Shown: positions 51,937-64,000, numbered from the stretch's first letter. The stretch is DNA of 64,000 bases from Hydractinia symbiolongicarpus (GCF_029227915.1 NC_079880.1:7814001-7878000); one strand, 5' to 3'. Program-made: numbers and translations. Notes: a model not told the origin generated them from the sequence alone.

Positions 51937-52309
51937 GGACTGATACCGTTAGAAACTCAATGAAATGTAGTTTTTGAAACTTTCTCTATTTCTTCAGTCC
52001 GCGCTGACGACTACGATTGGTCCAACAGTACAAAATAACTTATCTATCTAAATTTTTAAATAAAGCGCTACCACAGCGACCAGTGTAATTGCTCAGTTCC
52101 AGCAATCATTTCAAATTAAGAAGAACGTTATTTCCTGGAGTCCAGTTGTCTCACTTATCACATTTATAAGGTCAAAGTCTAAAATCAGTTCAATTAAGTC
52201 CCAAAGTCAATCGTTTCACTGTTAAAAGCGATGCAACCTAGTAGCATCAGAAAGATATCGCTAAATACATATTGGTACGAATATGTTACGCAACTGTTGC
52301 AACTCAAAG
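51564..52309 (+). repeat. Recently duplicated single monomer (2 x 373 bp)
   Basis: Units 51564-51936 and 51937-52309 are practically identical over their length, both with gaaactttctc, gtccaacagtac, ttatttcctgg, cttatcacattt and aagtcccaaagtc. The other large copy has a single equivalent at 60226-60598. This one-monomer gain explains the 373-bp offset change between the two 8-kb blocks. Confidence 0.85.
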
Positions 52310-54326
52310 GGACTGATACCGATAGAAACTCAATGAAATGTAGTTTTTGAAACTGTCTCTATTTCTTCAGTCCGCGCTAACGACTACGATTGTTCCCACA
52401 GTACAAAATAACTTATCTATCTAAATATTTAAATAAAGCGCTACCCCAGCGACCAGTGTAATTGCTCAGTTTCAACAATCATTTCAACTTAAGAAGAACG
52501 TTATTTCTTGGAGTCCAGTTGTCTCACTTATCATATTTATAAGATCAAAGTCTAAAATCAGTTCAAGTAAGTCCCACAGTCAATCGTTTCACTGTTAAAA
52601 GCGATGCAACCTAGTAATATTAGAAAAATATCGCTAAATACATATTGGTACGAATATGTGACGCAACCGTTGTAACTCAAAGGGACTGATACCGTTAGAA
52701 ACTCAATGAAATGTAGTTTTTGAAACTGTACATATTTCTTCAGCTCGCGCTAACGGCTAGGATTGGTCCCACAGTAGAAGATAGCTTATTTATCTACATT
52801 TTTAAATGAAGCGCTACCACAGCGCTCAGTGTAATCGCTAAGTTCTAGCAATCATGTCAAAGTAAGACGAATGTTATTTCATGGAGTCCAATTGGCTCAT
52901 TTTTCACATTTATAACGTCAAAGTCCAAAGTCGGTTCAATTAATTCCTGCAGTCAATCGTTTCACTGTTAAAAGCGATGCAACCTAGTAGTATCAGAAAA
53001 TTATCGCTAAATAGATGTTGGTACGAATATGTTACGCAACTGTTGTACCTCAAAGGGACTGATACCGTTAGAAACTCAATGAAATGTAGTTTTTGAAACT
53101 GTCTCCACTTCTTCAGTGCGCGCTTACGGCTACGATTGGTCCCACAGTACAAAATGACTTAATTATCTAAATGTTTAAATAAAGCGCTACCACAGCGGCC
53201 AGTGTAATTCCTCACTTCCGGCAAATATTCCAAATTAGGAAGAACGTTATTTTTTGGAGTCCAATTGTCTCATTTATCACATCTATAAGGTCACAGCCCA
53301 AAATCAGTTCAACTAATTGCCACAGTCAATCGTTTCACTGTTGTGTCATTTATCACATTTATAAGGTCAAAGTCTAAAATCAGTTCAATTAAGTCCCACA
53401 GTCAATCGTTTCACTGTTAAAAGCGATGCCATCTAGTAGCATCAGAAAGATATCGCTAAATACATATTGGTACGAATATGTTACGCAACTGTTGTAACTC
53501 AAAGGGACTGATACTGTTAGAAACCCAATGAAATGTAGTTTTTGATACTGTATATATTTCTTCAGTGCGCGCTAACAACTACGATTGGTCCCACAGTACA
53601 AAATAACTTATCTTTCTAAATTTTTAAATAAAGCGCTACCACTGCGCTCAGTGTCACTGCTCAGTTCCAGCAATCATTTCAAATTAAAAAGAACGTTATT
53701 TCTTGGAGTCCAGTTGTCTCATTGATCATATATATAAGGCCAAAGTCTAAAATCAGTTCAATTAATTGCCACAGTCAATCGTTTCACTGTTGTGTCATTT
53801 ATCACATTTATAAGGTCAAAGTCTAAAGTCAGTTCAATTAAGTCCCACAGTCAATCGTTTCACTGTTAAAAGGGATGCATCCTAGTAGCATCAGAAAGAT
53901 ATCGCTAAATACATATTGGTACGAATATGTTACGCAACTGTTGCAACTCAAAGGGACTGATACCGTAAGAAACTCAATAAAATGTAGTTTTTGAAACTGT
54001 CTCTATTTCTTCAGTCCGCGCGAACGACTACGATTGGTCCCACAGTACAAAATAACTTATCTATCTAAATTTTTAAATAAAGCGCTACCACAGCGACCAG
54101 TGTAATTGCTCAGTTCCAGCAATCATTTCAAATTAAAAAGAACGTTATTTCTTGGAGTCCAGTTGTCTCACTTATCATATTTATAAGGTCAAAGTCTAAA
54201 ATCAGTTCAATTAAGTCCCACAGTCAATCGTTTCACTGTTAAAAGCGATGCAACCTAGTAATATTAGAAAAATGTCGCTAAATACATATTGGTACGAATA
54301 TGTGACGCAACTGTTGTAACTCAAAG

Positions 54327-55818
54327 GGACTGATACCGTTAGAAACTCAATGAAATGTAGTTTTTGAAACTGTTCCTATTTCTTCAGCTCGCGCTAACGG
54401 CTAGGATTGGTCCCACAGTAAAAAATAGCTTATTTATCTACATTTTTAAATGAAGCGCTACCACAGCGCTCAGTGTAATCGCTATGTTCTAGCAATCATG
54501 TCAAAGTAAGACGAATGTTGTTGCATGGAGTCCAATTGGCTCATTTTTCACATTTATAACGTCAAAATCCAAAGCCCGTTCAATTAAGTCCTGCAGTCAA
54601 TCGTTTCACTGTTAAAAGCGATGCAACCTAGTAGTATCCGAAAATTATCGCTAAATAGATGTTGGTACGAATATGTTACGCAACTGTTGTACCTCAAAGG
54701 GACTGATACCGTTAGAAACTCAATGAAATGTAGTTTTTGAAACTGTCTCCACTTCTTCAGTGCGCGGTAACGGCTACGATTGGTCCCACAGTACAAAATG
54801 ACTTATTTATCTAAATGTTTAAATAAAGCGCTACCACAGCAGCCAGTGTAATTCCTCACCTCCGGCAATCATTTCAAATTAAGAAGAACGTTATTTCCTG
54901 GCGTCCAGTTGTCTCACTTATCATATTTATAAGGTCAAAGTCTAAAATCAGTTCAATTAAGTCCCACAGTCAATCGTTTTACTGTTAAAAGCGATGCAAC
55001 CTAGTAATATTAGAAAAATGTCGCTAAATACATATTGGTACGAATATGTGACGCAACCGTTGTAACTCAAAGGGACTGAAACCGTTAGAAACTCAATGAA
55101 ATGTAGTTTTTGAAACTGTTCCTTTTTCTTCAGCTCGCGCTAACGGCTAGGATTGGTCCCACAGTAGAAAATAGCTTATTTATCTACGTTTTTAAATGAA
55201 GCGCTACCACAGCGCTCAGTGTAATCGCTATGTTCTAGCAATCATGTCAAAGTAAGACGAATGTTGTTGCATGGAGTCCAATTGGCTCATTTTTCACATT
55301 TATAACGTCAAAGTCCAAAGCCGTTTCAATTAAGTCCTGCAGTCAATCGTTTCACTGTTAAAAGCGATGCAACCTAGTAGTATCAGAAAATTATCGCTAA
55401 ATAGATGTTGGTACGAATATGTTACGCAACTGTTGTACCTCAAAGGGACTGATACCGTTAGAAACTCAATGAAATGTAGTTTTTGAAACTGTCTCCACTT
55501 CTTCAGTGCGCGGTAACGGCTACGATTGGTTCCACACTACAAAATGACTTATTTATCTAAATGTTTAAATAAAGCGCTACCACAGCGGCCAGTGTAATTC
55601 CTCACTTCCGGCAATCATTTCAAATTAAGAAGAACGTTATTTCCTGGAGTCCAGTTGTCTCACTTATCATATTTATAAGGTCAAAGTCTAAACTCAGTTC
55701 AATTAAGTTCCAAAGTCAATCGTTTCACTGTTAAAAGCGATGCAACCTAGTAGCATCAGAAAGATATCGCTAAATACATATTTGTACGAATATGTTACGC
55801 TACTGTTGCAACTCAAAG
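54327..55818 (+). repeat. 746-bp dimer HOR, two copies
   Basis: The copies are 54327-55072 and 55073-55818. Each pairs a monomer with gctatgttctagc and gttgttgcatggag with one carrying gtgcgcggtaacgg. The block recurs 8289 bp downstream, at 62616 to the window end. The second dimer's last monomer contains the left breakpoint of the 8-kb duplication. Confidence 0.8.
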
Positions 55819-56564
55819 GGACTGATACCGATAGAAACTCAATGAAATGTAGTTTTTGAAACTGTCTCTATTTCTTCAGTCCGCGCTAACGACTACGATT
55901 GGTCCCACAGTACAAAATAACTTATCTATCTAAATATTTAAATAAAGCGCTACCCCAGCGACCAGTGTAATTGCTCAGTTCCAGCAATCATTTCAACTTA
56001 AGAAGAACGTTATTTCTTGGAGTCCAGTTGTCTCACTTATCATATTTATAAGGTCAAAGTCTAAAATCAGTTCAAGTAAGTCCCACAGTCAATCGTTTCA
56101 CTGTTAAAAGCGATGCAACCTAGTAATATTAGAAAAATATCGCTAAATACATATTGGTACGAATATGTGACGCAACCGTTGTAACTCAAAGGGACTGATA
56201 CCGTTAGAAACTCAATGAAATGTAGTTTTTGAAACTGTACATATTTCTTCAGCTCGCGCTAACGGCTAGGATTGGTCCCACAGTAGAAGATAGCTTATTT
56301 ATCTACATTTTTAAATGAAGCGCTACCACAGCGGTCAGTGTAATCGCTAAGTTCTAGCAATCATGTCAAAGTAAGACAAATGTTATTTCTTGGCGTCCAA
56401 TTGGCTCATTCTTCATATTTATAACCTCAAAGTCCAAAGTCGGTTCAATTAAGTCCTGCAGTCAATCGTTTCACTGTTAAAAGCGATGCAACCTAGTAGT
56501 ATCAGAAAATTATCGCTAAATAGATGTTGGTACGAATATGTTACGCAACTGTTGTACCTCAAAG

Positions 56565-58132
56565 GGACTGATACCGTTAGAAACTCAATGAAATGTAGAT
56601 TTTGAAACTGTCTCTACTTCTTCAGTGCGCGGTAACGGCTACGATTGGTCCCACAGTACAAAATGACTTATTTATCTAAATGTTTAAATTAAGCGCTACC
56701 ACAGCGGCCAGTGTAATTCCTCACTTCCGGCAATCATTTCAAATTAAGAAGAACGTTATTTCTTGGAGTCCAGTTGTCTCATTTATCACATCTATAAGGT
56801 CACAGCCCGAAATCAGTTCAATTAATTGCCACAGTCAACCGTTTCACTGTTGTGTCATTTATCACATTTATAAGGTCAAAGTCTAAAATCAGTTCAATTA
56901 AGTCCCACAGTCAATCGTTTCACTGTTAAAAGGGATGCAACCTAGTAGTATCAGAAAGATATCGCTAAATACATATTGGTACGAATATGTTACGCAACTG
57001 TTGCAACTCAAAGGGACTGATACCGTTAGAAACTCAATGAAATTTAGTTTTTGAAACTGTCTCTATTTCTTCAGTCCGCGCTGACGACTACGATTGGTCC
57101 CACAGTACAAAATAACTTATCTATCTAAATTTTTAAATAAAGCGCTACCACAGCGACCAGTGTAATTGCTCAGTTCCAGCAATCATTTCAAATTAAGAAG
57201 AACGTTATTTCCTGGAGTCCAGTTGTCTCACTTATCATATTTATAAGGTCAAAGTCTAAAATCAGTTCAATTAAGTCCCAAAGTCAATCGTTTTACTGTT
57301 AAAAGCGATGCAACCTAGTAGCATCAGAAAGATATCGCTAAATACATATTGGTACGAATATGTTACGCAACTGTTGCAACTCAAAGGGACTGATACCGAT
57401 AGAAACTCAATGAAATGTAGTTTTTGAAACTGTCTCTATTTCTTCAGTCCGCGCTAACGACTACGATTGGTCCCACAGTACAAAATAACTTATCTATCTA
57501 AATATTTAAATAAAGCGCTACCCCAGCGACCAGTGTAATTGCTCAGTTCCAGCAATCATTTCAACTTAAGAAGAACGTTATTTCTTGGAGTCTAGTTGTC
57601 TCACTTATCATATTTATAAGATTAAAGTCTAAAATCAGTTCAAGTAAGTCCCACAGTCAATCGTTTCACTGTTAAAAGCGATGCAACCTAGTAATATTAG
57701 AAAAATATTGCTAAATACATATTGGTACGAATATGTGACGCAACCGTTGTAACTCAAAGGGACTGATACCGTTAGAAACTCAATGAAATGTAGTTTTTGA
57801 AACTGTACATATTTCTTCAGCTCGCGCTAACGGCTAGGATTGGTCCCACAGTAGAAGATAGCTTATTTATCTACATTTTTAAATGAAGCGCTACCACAGC
57901 GCTCAGTGTAATTGCTAAGTTCTAGCAATCATGTCAAAGTAATACGAATGTTATTTCATGGAGTCCAATTGGCTCATTTTTCACATTTATAACGTTAAAG
58001 TCCAAAGTCGGTTCAATTAAGTCCTGCAGTCAATCGTTTCACTGTTAAAAGCGATGCAACCTAGTAGCATCAGAAAGATATCGCTAAATACATATTGGTA
58101 CGAATATGTTACGCAACTGTTGCAACTCAAAG
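56565..58132 (+). repeat. 1568-bp 4-monomer HOR, copy 2 counterpart of 47979-49546
   Basis: One extended monomer (56565) is followed by three regular ones, matching 47979-49546 at offset 8586. Minor differences include gagtctagttg near 57590. The HOR then passes into the chimeric extended monomer at 58133. Confidence 0.83.
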
Positions 58133-60598
58133 GGACTGATACCGATAGAAACTCAATGAAATGTAGTTTTTGAAACTGTCTCTATTTCTTCAGTCCGCGC
58201 TAACGACTACGATTGGTCCCACAGTACAAAATGACTTATTTATCTAAATGTTTAAATTAAGCGCTACCACAGCGGCCAGTGTAATTCCTCACTTCCGGCA
58301 ATCATTTCAAATTAAGAAGAACGTTATTTCTTGGAGTCCAGTTGTCTCATTTATCACATCTATAAGGTCACAGCCCGAAATCAGTTCAATTAATTGCCAC
58401 AGTCAACCGTTTCACTGTTGTGTCATTTATCACATTTATAAGGTCAAAGTCTAAAATCAGTTCAATTAAGTCCCACAGTCAATCGTTTCACTGTTAAAAG
58501 GGATGCAACCTAGTAGTATCAGAAAGATATCGCTAAATACATATTGGTACGAATATGTGACGCAACTGTTGCAACTCAAAGGGACTGATACCGTTAGAAA
58601 CTCAATGAAATGTAGTTTTTGAAACTTTCTCTATTTCTTCAGCTCGCGCTGACGGCTAGGATTGGTCCCACAGTAGAAGATAGCTTATTTATCTACATTT
58701 TTAAATGAAGCGCTACCACAGCGCTCAGTGTAATCGCTAAGTTCTAGCAATCATGTCAAAGTAAGACAAATGTTATTTCTTGGAGTCCAATTGTCTCATT
58801 CTTCAAATTTATAACGTCAAAGTCCAAAGTCGGTTCAATTAAGTCCTGCAGTCAATCGTTTCACTGTTAAAAGCGATGCAACCTAGTAGTATCAGAAAAT
58901 TATCGCTAAATAGATGTTGGTACGAATATGTTACGCAACTGTTGTACCTCAAAGGGACTGATACCGTTAGAAACTCAATGAAATGTAGATTTTGAAACTG
59001 TCTCTACTTCTTCAGTGCGCGGTAACGGCTACGATTGGTCCCACAGTACAAAATGACTTATTTATCTAAATGTTTAAATTAAGCGCTACCACAGCGGCCA
59101 GTGTAATTCCTCACTTCCGGCAATCATTTCAAATTAAGAAGAACGTTATTTCTTGGAGTCCAGTTGTCTCATTTATCACATCTATAAGGTCACAGCCCGA
59201 AATCAGTTCAATTAATTGCCACAGTCAACCGTTTCACTGTTGTGTCATTTATCACATTTATAAGGTCAAAGTCTAAAATCAGTTCAATTAAGTCCCACAG
59301 TCAATCGTTTCACTGTTAAAAGGGATGCAACCTAGTAGTATCAGAAAGATATCGCTAAATACATATTGGTACGAATATGTGACGCAACTGTTGCAACTCA
59401 AAGGGACTGATACCGTTAGAAACTCAATGAAATGTAGTTTTTGAAACTTTCTCTATTTCTTCAGCTCGCGCTGACGGCTAGGATTGGTCCCACAGTAGAA
59501 GATAGCTTATTTATCTACATTTTTAAATGAAGCGCTACCACAGCGCTCAGTGTAATCGCTAAGTTCTAGCAATCATGTCAAAGTAAGACAAATGTTATTT
59601 CTTGGAGTCCAATTGTCTCATTCTTCAAATTTATAACGTCAAAGTCCAAAGTCGGTTCAATTAAGTCCTGCAGTCAATCGTTTCACTGTTAAAAGCGATG
59701 CAACCTAGTAGTATCAGAAAATTATCGCTAAATAGATGTTGGTACGAATATGTTACGCAACTGTTGTACCTCAAAGGGACTGATACCGTTAGAAACTCAA
59801 TGAAATGTAGATTTTGAAACTGTCTCTACTTCTTCAGTGCGCGGTAACGGCTACGATTGGTCCCACAGTACAAAATGACTTATTTATCTAAATGTTTAAA
59901 TTAAGCGCTACCACAGCGGCCAGTGTAATTCCTCACTTCCGGCAATCATTTCAAATTAAGAAGAACGTTATTTCTTGGAGTCCAGTTGTCTCATTTATCA
60001 CATCTATAAGGTCACAGCCCGAAATCAGTTCAATTAATTGCCACAGTCAACCGTTTCACTGTTGTGTCATTTATCACATTTATAAGGTCAAAGTCTAAAA
60101 TCAGTTCAATTAAGTCCCACAGTCAATCGTTTCACTGTTAAAAGGGATGCAACCTAGTAGTATCAGAAAGATATCGCTAAATACATATTGGTACGAATAT
60201 GTGACGCAACTGTTGCAACTCAAAGGGACTGATACCGTTAGAAACTCAATGAAATGTAGTTTTTGAAACTTTCTCTATTTCTTCAGTCCGCGCTGACGAC
60301 TACGATTGGTCCAACAGTACAAAATAACTTATCTATCTAAATTTTTAAATAAAGCGCTACCACAGCGACCAGTGTAATTGCTCAGTTCCAGCAATCATTT
60401 CAAATTAAGAAGAACGTTATTTCCTGGAGTCCAGTTGTCTCACTTATCATATTTATAAGGTCAAAGTCTAAAATCAGTTCAATTAAGTCCCAAAGTCAAT
60501 CGTTTCACTGTTAAAAGCGATGCAACCTAGTAGCATCAGAAAGATATCGCTAAATACATATTGGTACGAATATGTTACGCAACTGTTGCAACTCAAAG
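58133..60598 (+). repeat. 822-bp dimer HOR, three copies
   Basis: The copies are 58133-58954, 58955-59776 and 59777-60598. This is the equivalent of the two-copy block at 50293-51936, expanded by one dimer. The second and third copies are nearly identical. The first starts with a chimera whose 5' part is gataccgatag / cagtccgcgctaacg type and whose remainder is the extended type. Confidence 0.86.
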
Positions 60599-63500
60599 GG
60601 ACTGATACCGATAGAAACTCAATGAAATGTAGTTTTTGAAACTGTCTCTATTTCTTCAGTCCGCGCTAACGACTACGATTGTTCCCACAGTACAAAATAA
60701 CTTATCTATCTAAATATTTAAATAAAGCGCTACCCCAGCGACCAGTGTAATTGCTCAGTTTCAACAATCATTTCAACTTAAGAAGAACGTTATTTCTTGG
60801 AGTCCAGTTGTCTCACTTATCATATTTATAAGGTCAAAGTCTAAAATCAGTTCAAGTAAGTCCCACAGTCAATCGTTTCACTGTTAAAAGCGATGCAACC
60901 TAGTAATATTAGAAAAATATCGCTAAATACATATTGGTACGAATATGTGACGCAACCGTTGTAACTCAAAGGGACTGATACCGTTAGAAACTCAATGAAA
61001 TGTAGTTTTTGAAACTGTACATATTTCTTCAGCTCGCGCTAACGGCTAGGATTGGTCCCACAGTAGAAGATAGCTTATTTATCTACATTTTTAAATGAAG
61101 CGCTACCACAGCGCTCAGTGTAATCGCTAAGTTCTAGCAATCATGTCAAAGTAAGACGAATGTTATTTCATGGAGTCCAATTGGCTCATTTTTCACATTT
61201 ATAACGTCAAAGTCCAAAGTCGGTTCAATTAAGTCCTGCAGTCAATCGTTTCACTGTTAAAAGCGATGCAACCTAGTAGTATCAGAAAATTATCGCTAAA
61301 TAGATGTTGGTACGAATATGTTACGCAACTGTTGTACCTCAAAGGGACTGATACCGTTAGAAACTCAATGAAATGTAGTTTTTGAAACTGTCTCCACTTC
61401 TTCAGTGCGCGCTTACGGCTACGATTGGTCCCACAGTACAAAATGACTTAATTATCTAAATGTTTAAATAAAGCGCTACCACAGCGGCCAGTGTAATTCC
61501 TCACTTCCGGCAAATATTCCAAATTAGGAAGAACGTTATTTTTTGGAGTCCAATTGTCTCATTTATCACATCTATAAGGTCACAGCCCAAAATCAGTTCA
61601 ACTAATTGCCACAGTCAATCGTTTCACTGTTGTGTCATTTATCACATTTATAAGGTCAAAGTCTAAAATCAGTTCAATTAAGTCCCACAGTCAATCGTTT
61701 CACTGTTAAAAGCGATGCCATCTAGTAGCATCAGAAAGATATCGCTAAATACATATTGGTACGAATATGTTACGCAACTGTTGTAACTCAAAGGGACTGA
61801 TACTGTTAGAAACCCAATGAAATGTAGTTTTTGATACTGCATATATTTCTTCAGTGCGCGCTAACAACTACGATTGGTCCCACAGTACAAAATAACTTAT
61901 CTTTCTAAATTTTTAAATAAAGCGCTACCACTGCGCTCAGTGTCACTGCTCAGTTCCAGCAATCATTTCAAATTAAAAAGAACGTTATTTCTTGGAGTCC
62001 AGTTGTCTCATTGATCATATATATAAGGCCAAAGTCTAAAATCAGTTCAATTAATTGCCACAGTCAATCGTTTCACTGTTGTGTCATTTATCACATTTAT
62101 AAGGTCAAAGTCTAAAGTCAGTTCAATTAAGTCCCACAGTCAATCGTTTCACTGTTAAAAGGGATGCATCCTAGTAGCATCAGAAAGATATCGCTAAATA
62201 CATATTGGTACGAATATGTTACGCAACTGTTGCAACTCAAAGGGACTGATACCGTAAGAAACTCAATAAAATGTAGTTTTTGAAACTGTCTCTATTTCTT
62301 CAGTCCGCGCGAACGACTACGATTGGTCCCACAGTACAAAATAACTTATCTATCTAAATTTTTAAATAAAGCGCTACCACAGCGACCAGTGTAATTGCTC
62401 AGTTCCAGCAATCATTTCAAATTAAAAAGAACGTTATTTCTTGGAGTCCAGTTGTCTCACTTATCATATTTATAAGGTCAAAGTCTAAAATCAGTTCAAT
62501 TAAGTCCCACAGTCAATCGTTTCACTGTTAAAAGCGATGCAACCTAGTAATATTAGAAAAATGTCGCTAAATACATATTGGTACGAATATGTGACGCAAC
62601 TGTTGTAACTCAAAGGGACTGATACCGTTAGAAACTCAATGAAATGTAGTTTTTGAAACTGTACATATTTCTTCAGCTCGCGCTAACGGCTAGGATTGGT
62701 CCCACAGTAAAAAATAGCTTATTTATCTACATTTTTAAATGAAGCGCTACCACAGCGCTCAGTGTAATCGCTATGTTCTAGCAATCATGTCAAAGTAAGA
62801 CGAATGTTGTTGCATGGAGTCCAATTGGCTCATTTTTCACATTTATAACGTCAAAATCCAAAGCCGGTTCAATTAAGTCCTGCAGTCAATCGTTTCACTG
62901 TTAAAAGCGATGCAACCTAGTAGTATCCGAAAATTATCGCTAAATAGATGTTGGTACGAATATGTTACGCAACTGTTGTACCTCAAAGGGACTGATACCG
63001 TTAGAAACTCAATGAAATGTAGTTTTTGAAACTGTCTCCACTTCTTCAGTGCGCGGTAACGGCTACGATTGGTCCCACAGTACAAAATGACTTATTTATC
63101 TAAATGTTTAAATAAAGCGCTACCACAGCAGCCAGTGTAATTCCTCACCTCCGGCAATCATTTCAAATTAAGAAGAACGTTATTTCCTGGCGTCCAGTTG
63201 TCTCACTTATCATATTTATAAGGTCAAAGTCTAAAATCAGTTCAATTAAGTCCCACAGTCAATCGTTTTACTGTTAAAAGCGATGCAACCTAGTAATATT
63301 AGAAAAATTTCGCTAAATACATATTGGTACGAATATGTGACGCAACCGTTGTAACTCAAAGGGACTGATACCGTTAGAAACTCAATGAAATGTAGTTTTT
63401 GAAACTGTTCCTATTTCTTCAGCTCGCGCTAACGGCTAGGATTGGTCCCACAGTAGAAAATAGCTTATTTATCTACATTTTTAAATGAAGCGCTACCACA

Positions 63501-64000
63501 GCGCTCAGTGTAATCGCTATGTTCTAGCAATCATGTCAAAGTAAGACGAATGTTGTTTCATGGAGTCCAATTGGCTCATTTTTCACATTTATAACGTCAA
63601 AGTCCAAAGCCGGTTCAATTAAGTCCTGCAGTCAGTCGTTTCACTGTTAAAAGCGATGCAACCTAGTAGTATCAGAAAGTTATCGCTAAATAGATGTTGG
63701 TACGAATATGTTACGCAACTGTTGTACCTCAAAGGGACTGATACCGTTAGAAACTCAATGAAATGTAGTTTTTGAAACTGTCTCCACTTCTTCAGTGCGC
63801 GGTAACGGCTACGATTGGTCCCACAGTACAAAATGACTTATTTATCTAAATGTTTAAATAAAGCGCTACCACAGCGGCCAGTGTAATTCCTCACTTCCGG
63901 CAATCATTTCAAATTAAGAAGAACGTTATTGCCTGGAGTCCAGTTGTCTCACTTATCATATTTATAAGGTCAAAGTCTAAAATCAGTTCAATTAAGTCCC

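Larger units (their letters stand above)
47041..55626 (+). repeat. Copy 1 of an 8.3-8.6-kb tandem segmental duplication
   Basis: 47041 onward matches 55627 onward at offset 8586. The offset becomes 7840 after about 50.3 kb because copy 2 lacks two monomers, 8662 after about 51.2 kb because copy 2 has an extra 822-bp dimer, and 8289 after about 52 kb because copy 1 has an extra 373-bp monomer. Each change is a whole-monomer multiple (746, 822, 373). Between the changes the copies are nearly identical by eye. Confidence 0.88.
55627..63915 (+). repeat. Copy 2 of the 8.3-8.6-kb tandem segmental duplication
   Basis: This copy begins in the monomer at 55446, where the sequence switches from the cattcctcacttccgg type to the ttatttcctggagtccag type that starts copy 1 at 47041. 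It runs to about 63915. The last 85 bases (63916-64000) continue in the same monomer type; they may be the start of a third copy, but this stretch is too short to tell (it has aagtccc where copy 2 has aagttcc). Confidence 0.85.
1..64000 (+). repeat. Satellite DNA array, ~373-bp monomer, about 168 copies
   Basis: The landmark GGACTGATACCGTTAG and its variants recur through the whole window at 373 bp, with 366-, 371-374- and 449-bp variants and one 256-bp copy. All copies lie in the same orientation, with no inversion and no intervening unique DNA. The monomer is A+T-rich by eye, with short CpG-containing islands such as cagcgcgcgctaacgg. Copies differ by scattered substitutions and small indels, and neighbouring monomers usually differ more than monomers one HOR period apart, which is the signature of higher-order organisation. 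Arrays like this are known from eukaryotic centromeres and pericentromeres; that location is inferred, not seen. I do not recognise the family, and the taxon is undetermined. Confidence 0.97.

Noticed and set aside
52940-53152. Repeated minus-strand open frame of about 70 codons, also at 54584, 61229, 62873 and 63619; related frames at 5088-5291 and 31203-31430
   Set aside because: Chance open frames across monomer boundaries, present in some monomer variants and destroyed by single substitutions in neighbours. No protein family is recognisable.
1-64000. CRISPR array
   Set aside because: The period is 373 bp with conservation over the whole unit. There are no short repeats with unique spacers and no cas genes.
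1-64000. 17-bp CENP-B box
   Set aside because: I did not see the TTCG....A..CGGG core in any monomer by eye. A full motif scan on both strands would settle it.
1-64000. Telomere-type repeats or subtelomeric boundary
   Set aside because: No TTAGGG-, TTAGG- or TTTAGGG-like short tandem repeats occur; ttagg appears only singly within monomers.

Overview
This window is satellite DNA from end to end. It is one uninterrupted, head-to-tail array of about 168 copies of an A+T-rich monomer of about 373 bp, all in the same orientation. I see no protein-coding gene, RNA gene, transposon, telomere repeat or unique sequence anywhere in the 64 kb. Every stretch aligns to the same monomer, which begins at the landmark GGACTGATACCGTTAG and recurs at intervals of 366, 371-374 or 449 bp. 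Long homogeneous arrays of monomers this size, organised into nested higher-order repeats (HORs), are typical of eukaryotic centromeric or pericentromeric heterochromatin. The host taxon cannot be named from this sequence alone.

Layout. (1) 1-18590 holds two tandem copies of a segment of about 10.4 kb that differ at only a handful of positions plus one whole monomer. Inside it are smaller HORs: a 4-monomer A-B-C-D unit (about 1484 bp), a 3-monomer derivative (1112 bp) made by a D/A fusion, and an unrelated 3-monomer unit (1118-1119 bp). (2) 18591-21955 is a third, slightly diverged copy of the 3' part of that segment, with one extra monomer. (3) 21956-26054 holds monomers that are each distinct, with no recent HOR; 26055-28283 holds a diverged A-B-C-D block. 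(4) 28284-33570 is a 2968-bp (8-monomer) duplication carrying a divergent monomer type, here called G. (5) 33571-37463 holds three copies of a 4-monomer HOR, the middle one cut short by a 256-bp truncated monomer. (6) From 38210 to the end a longer 449-bp monomer appears, carrying a 76-bp internal duplication. It is absent to the left and occurs 22 times to the right, built into a 2084-bp HOR, 1568-bp HORs and 822-bp dimers. (7) 47041 to the end is two tandem copies of a block of 8.3-8.6 kb that differ by gain and loss of whole monomers.

How it works together. There is no pathway here. The biology is the array's own evolution: unequal crossover between monomers (several chimeric monomers can be mapped to intervals of about 14-18 bp), segmental duplication on scales from 76 bp to 10 kb, and homogenisation. 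Each monomer also carries dyad-symmetric elements at fixed places: an ATCGCT/AGCGAT stem whose two arms vary together, a 20-bp near-palindrome centred on GGTACG, an AGCGCT pair, and an inverted pair CCGTTAG/CTAACGG. These are the best candidates for sequence-encoded function such as protein binding or hairpin/cruciform formation. All alignments were made by eye, so block edges are approximate unless a crossover interval is stated.
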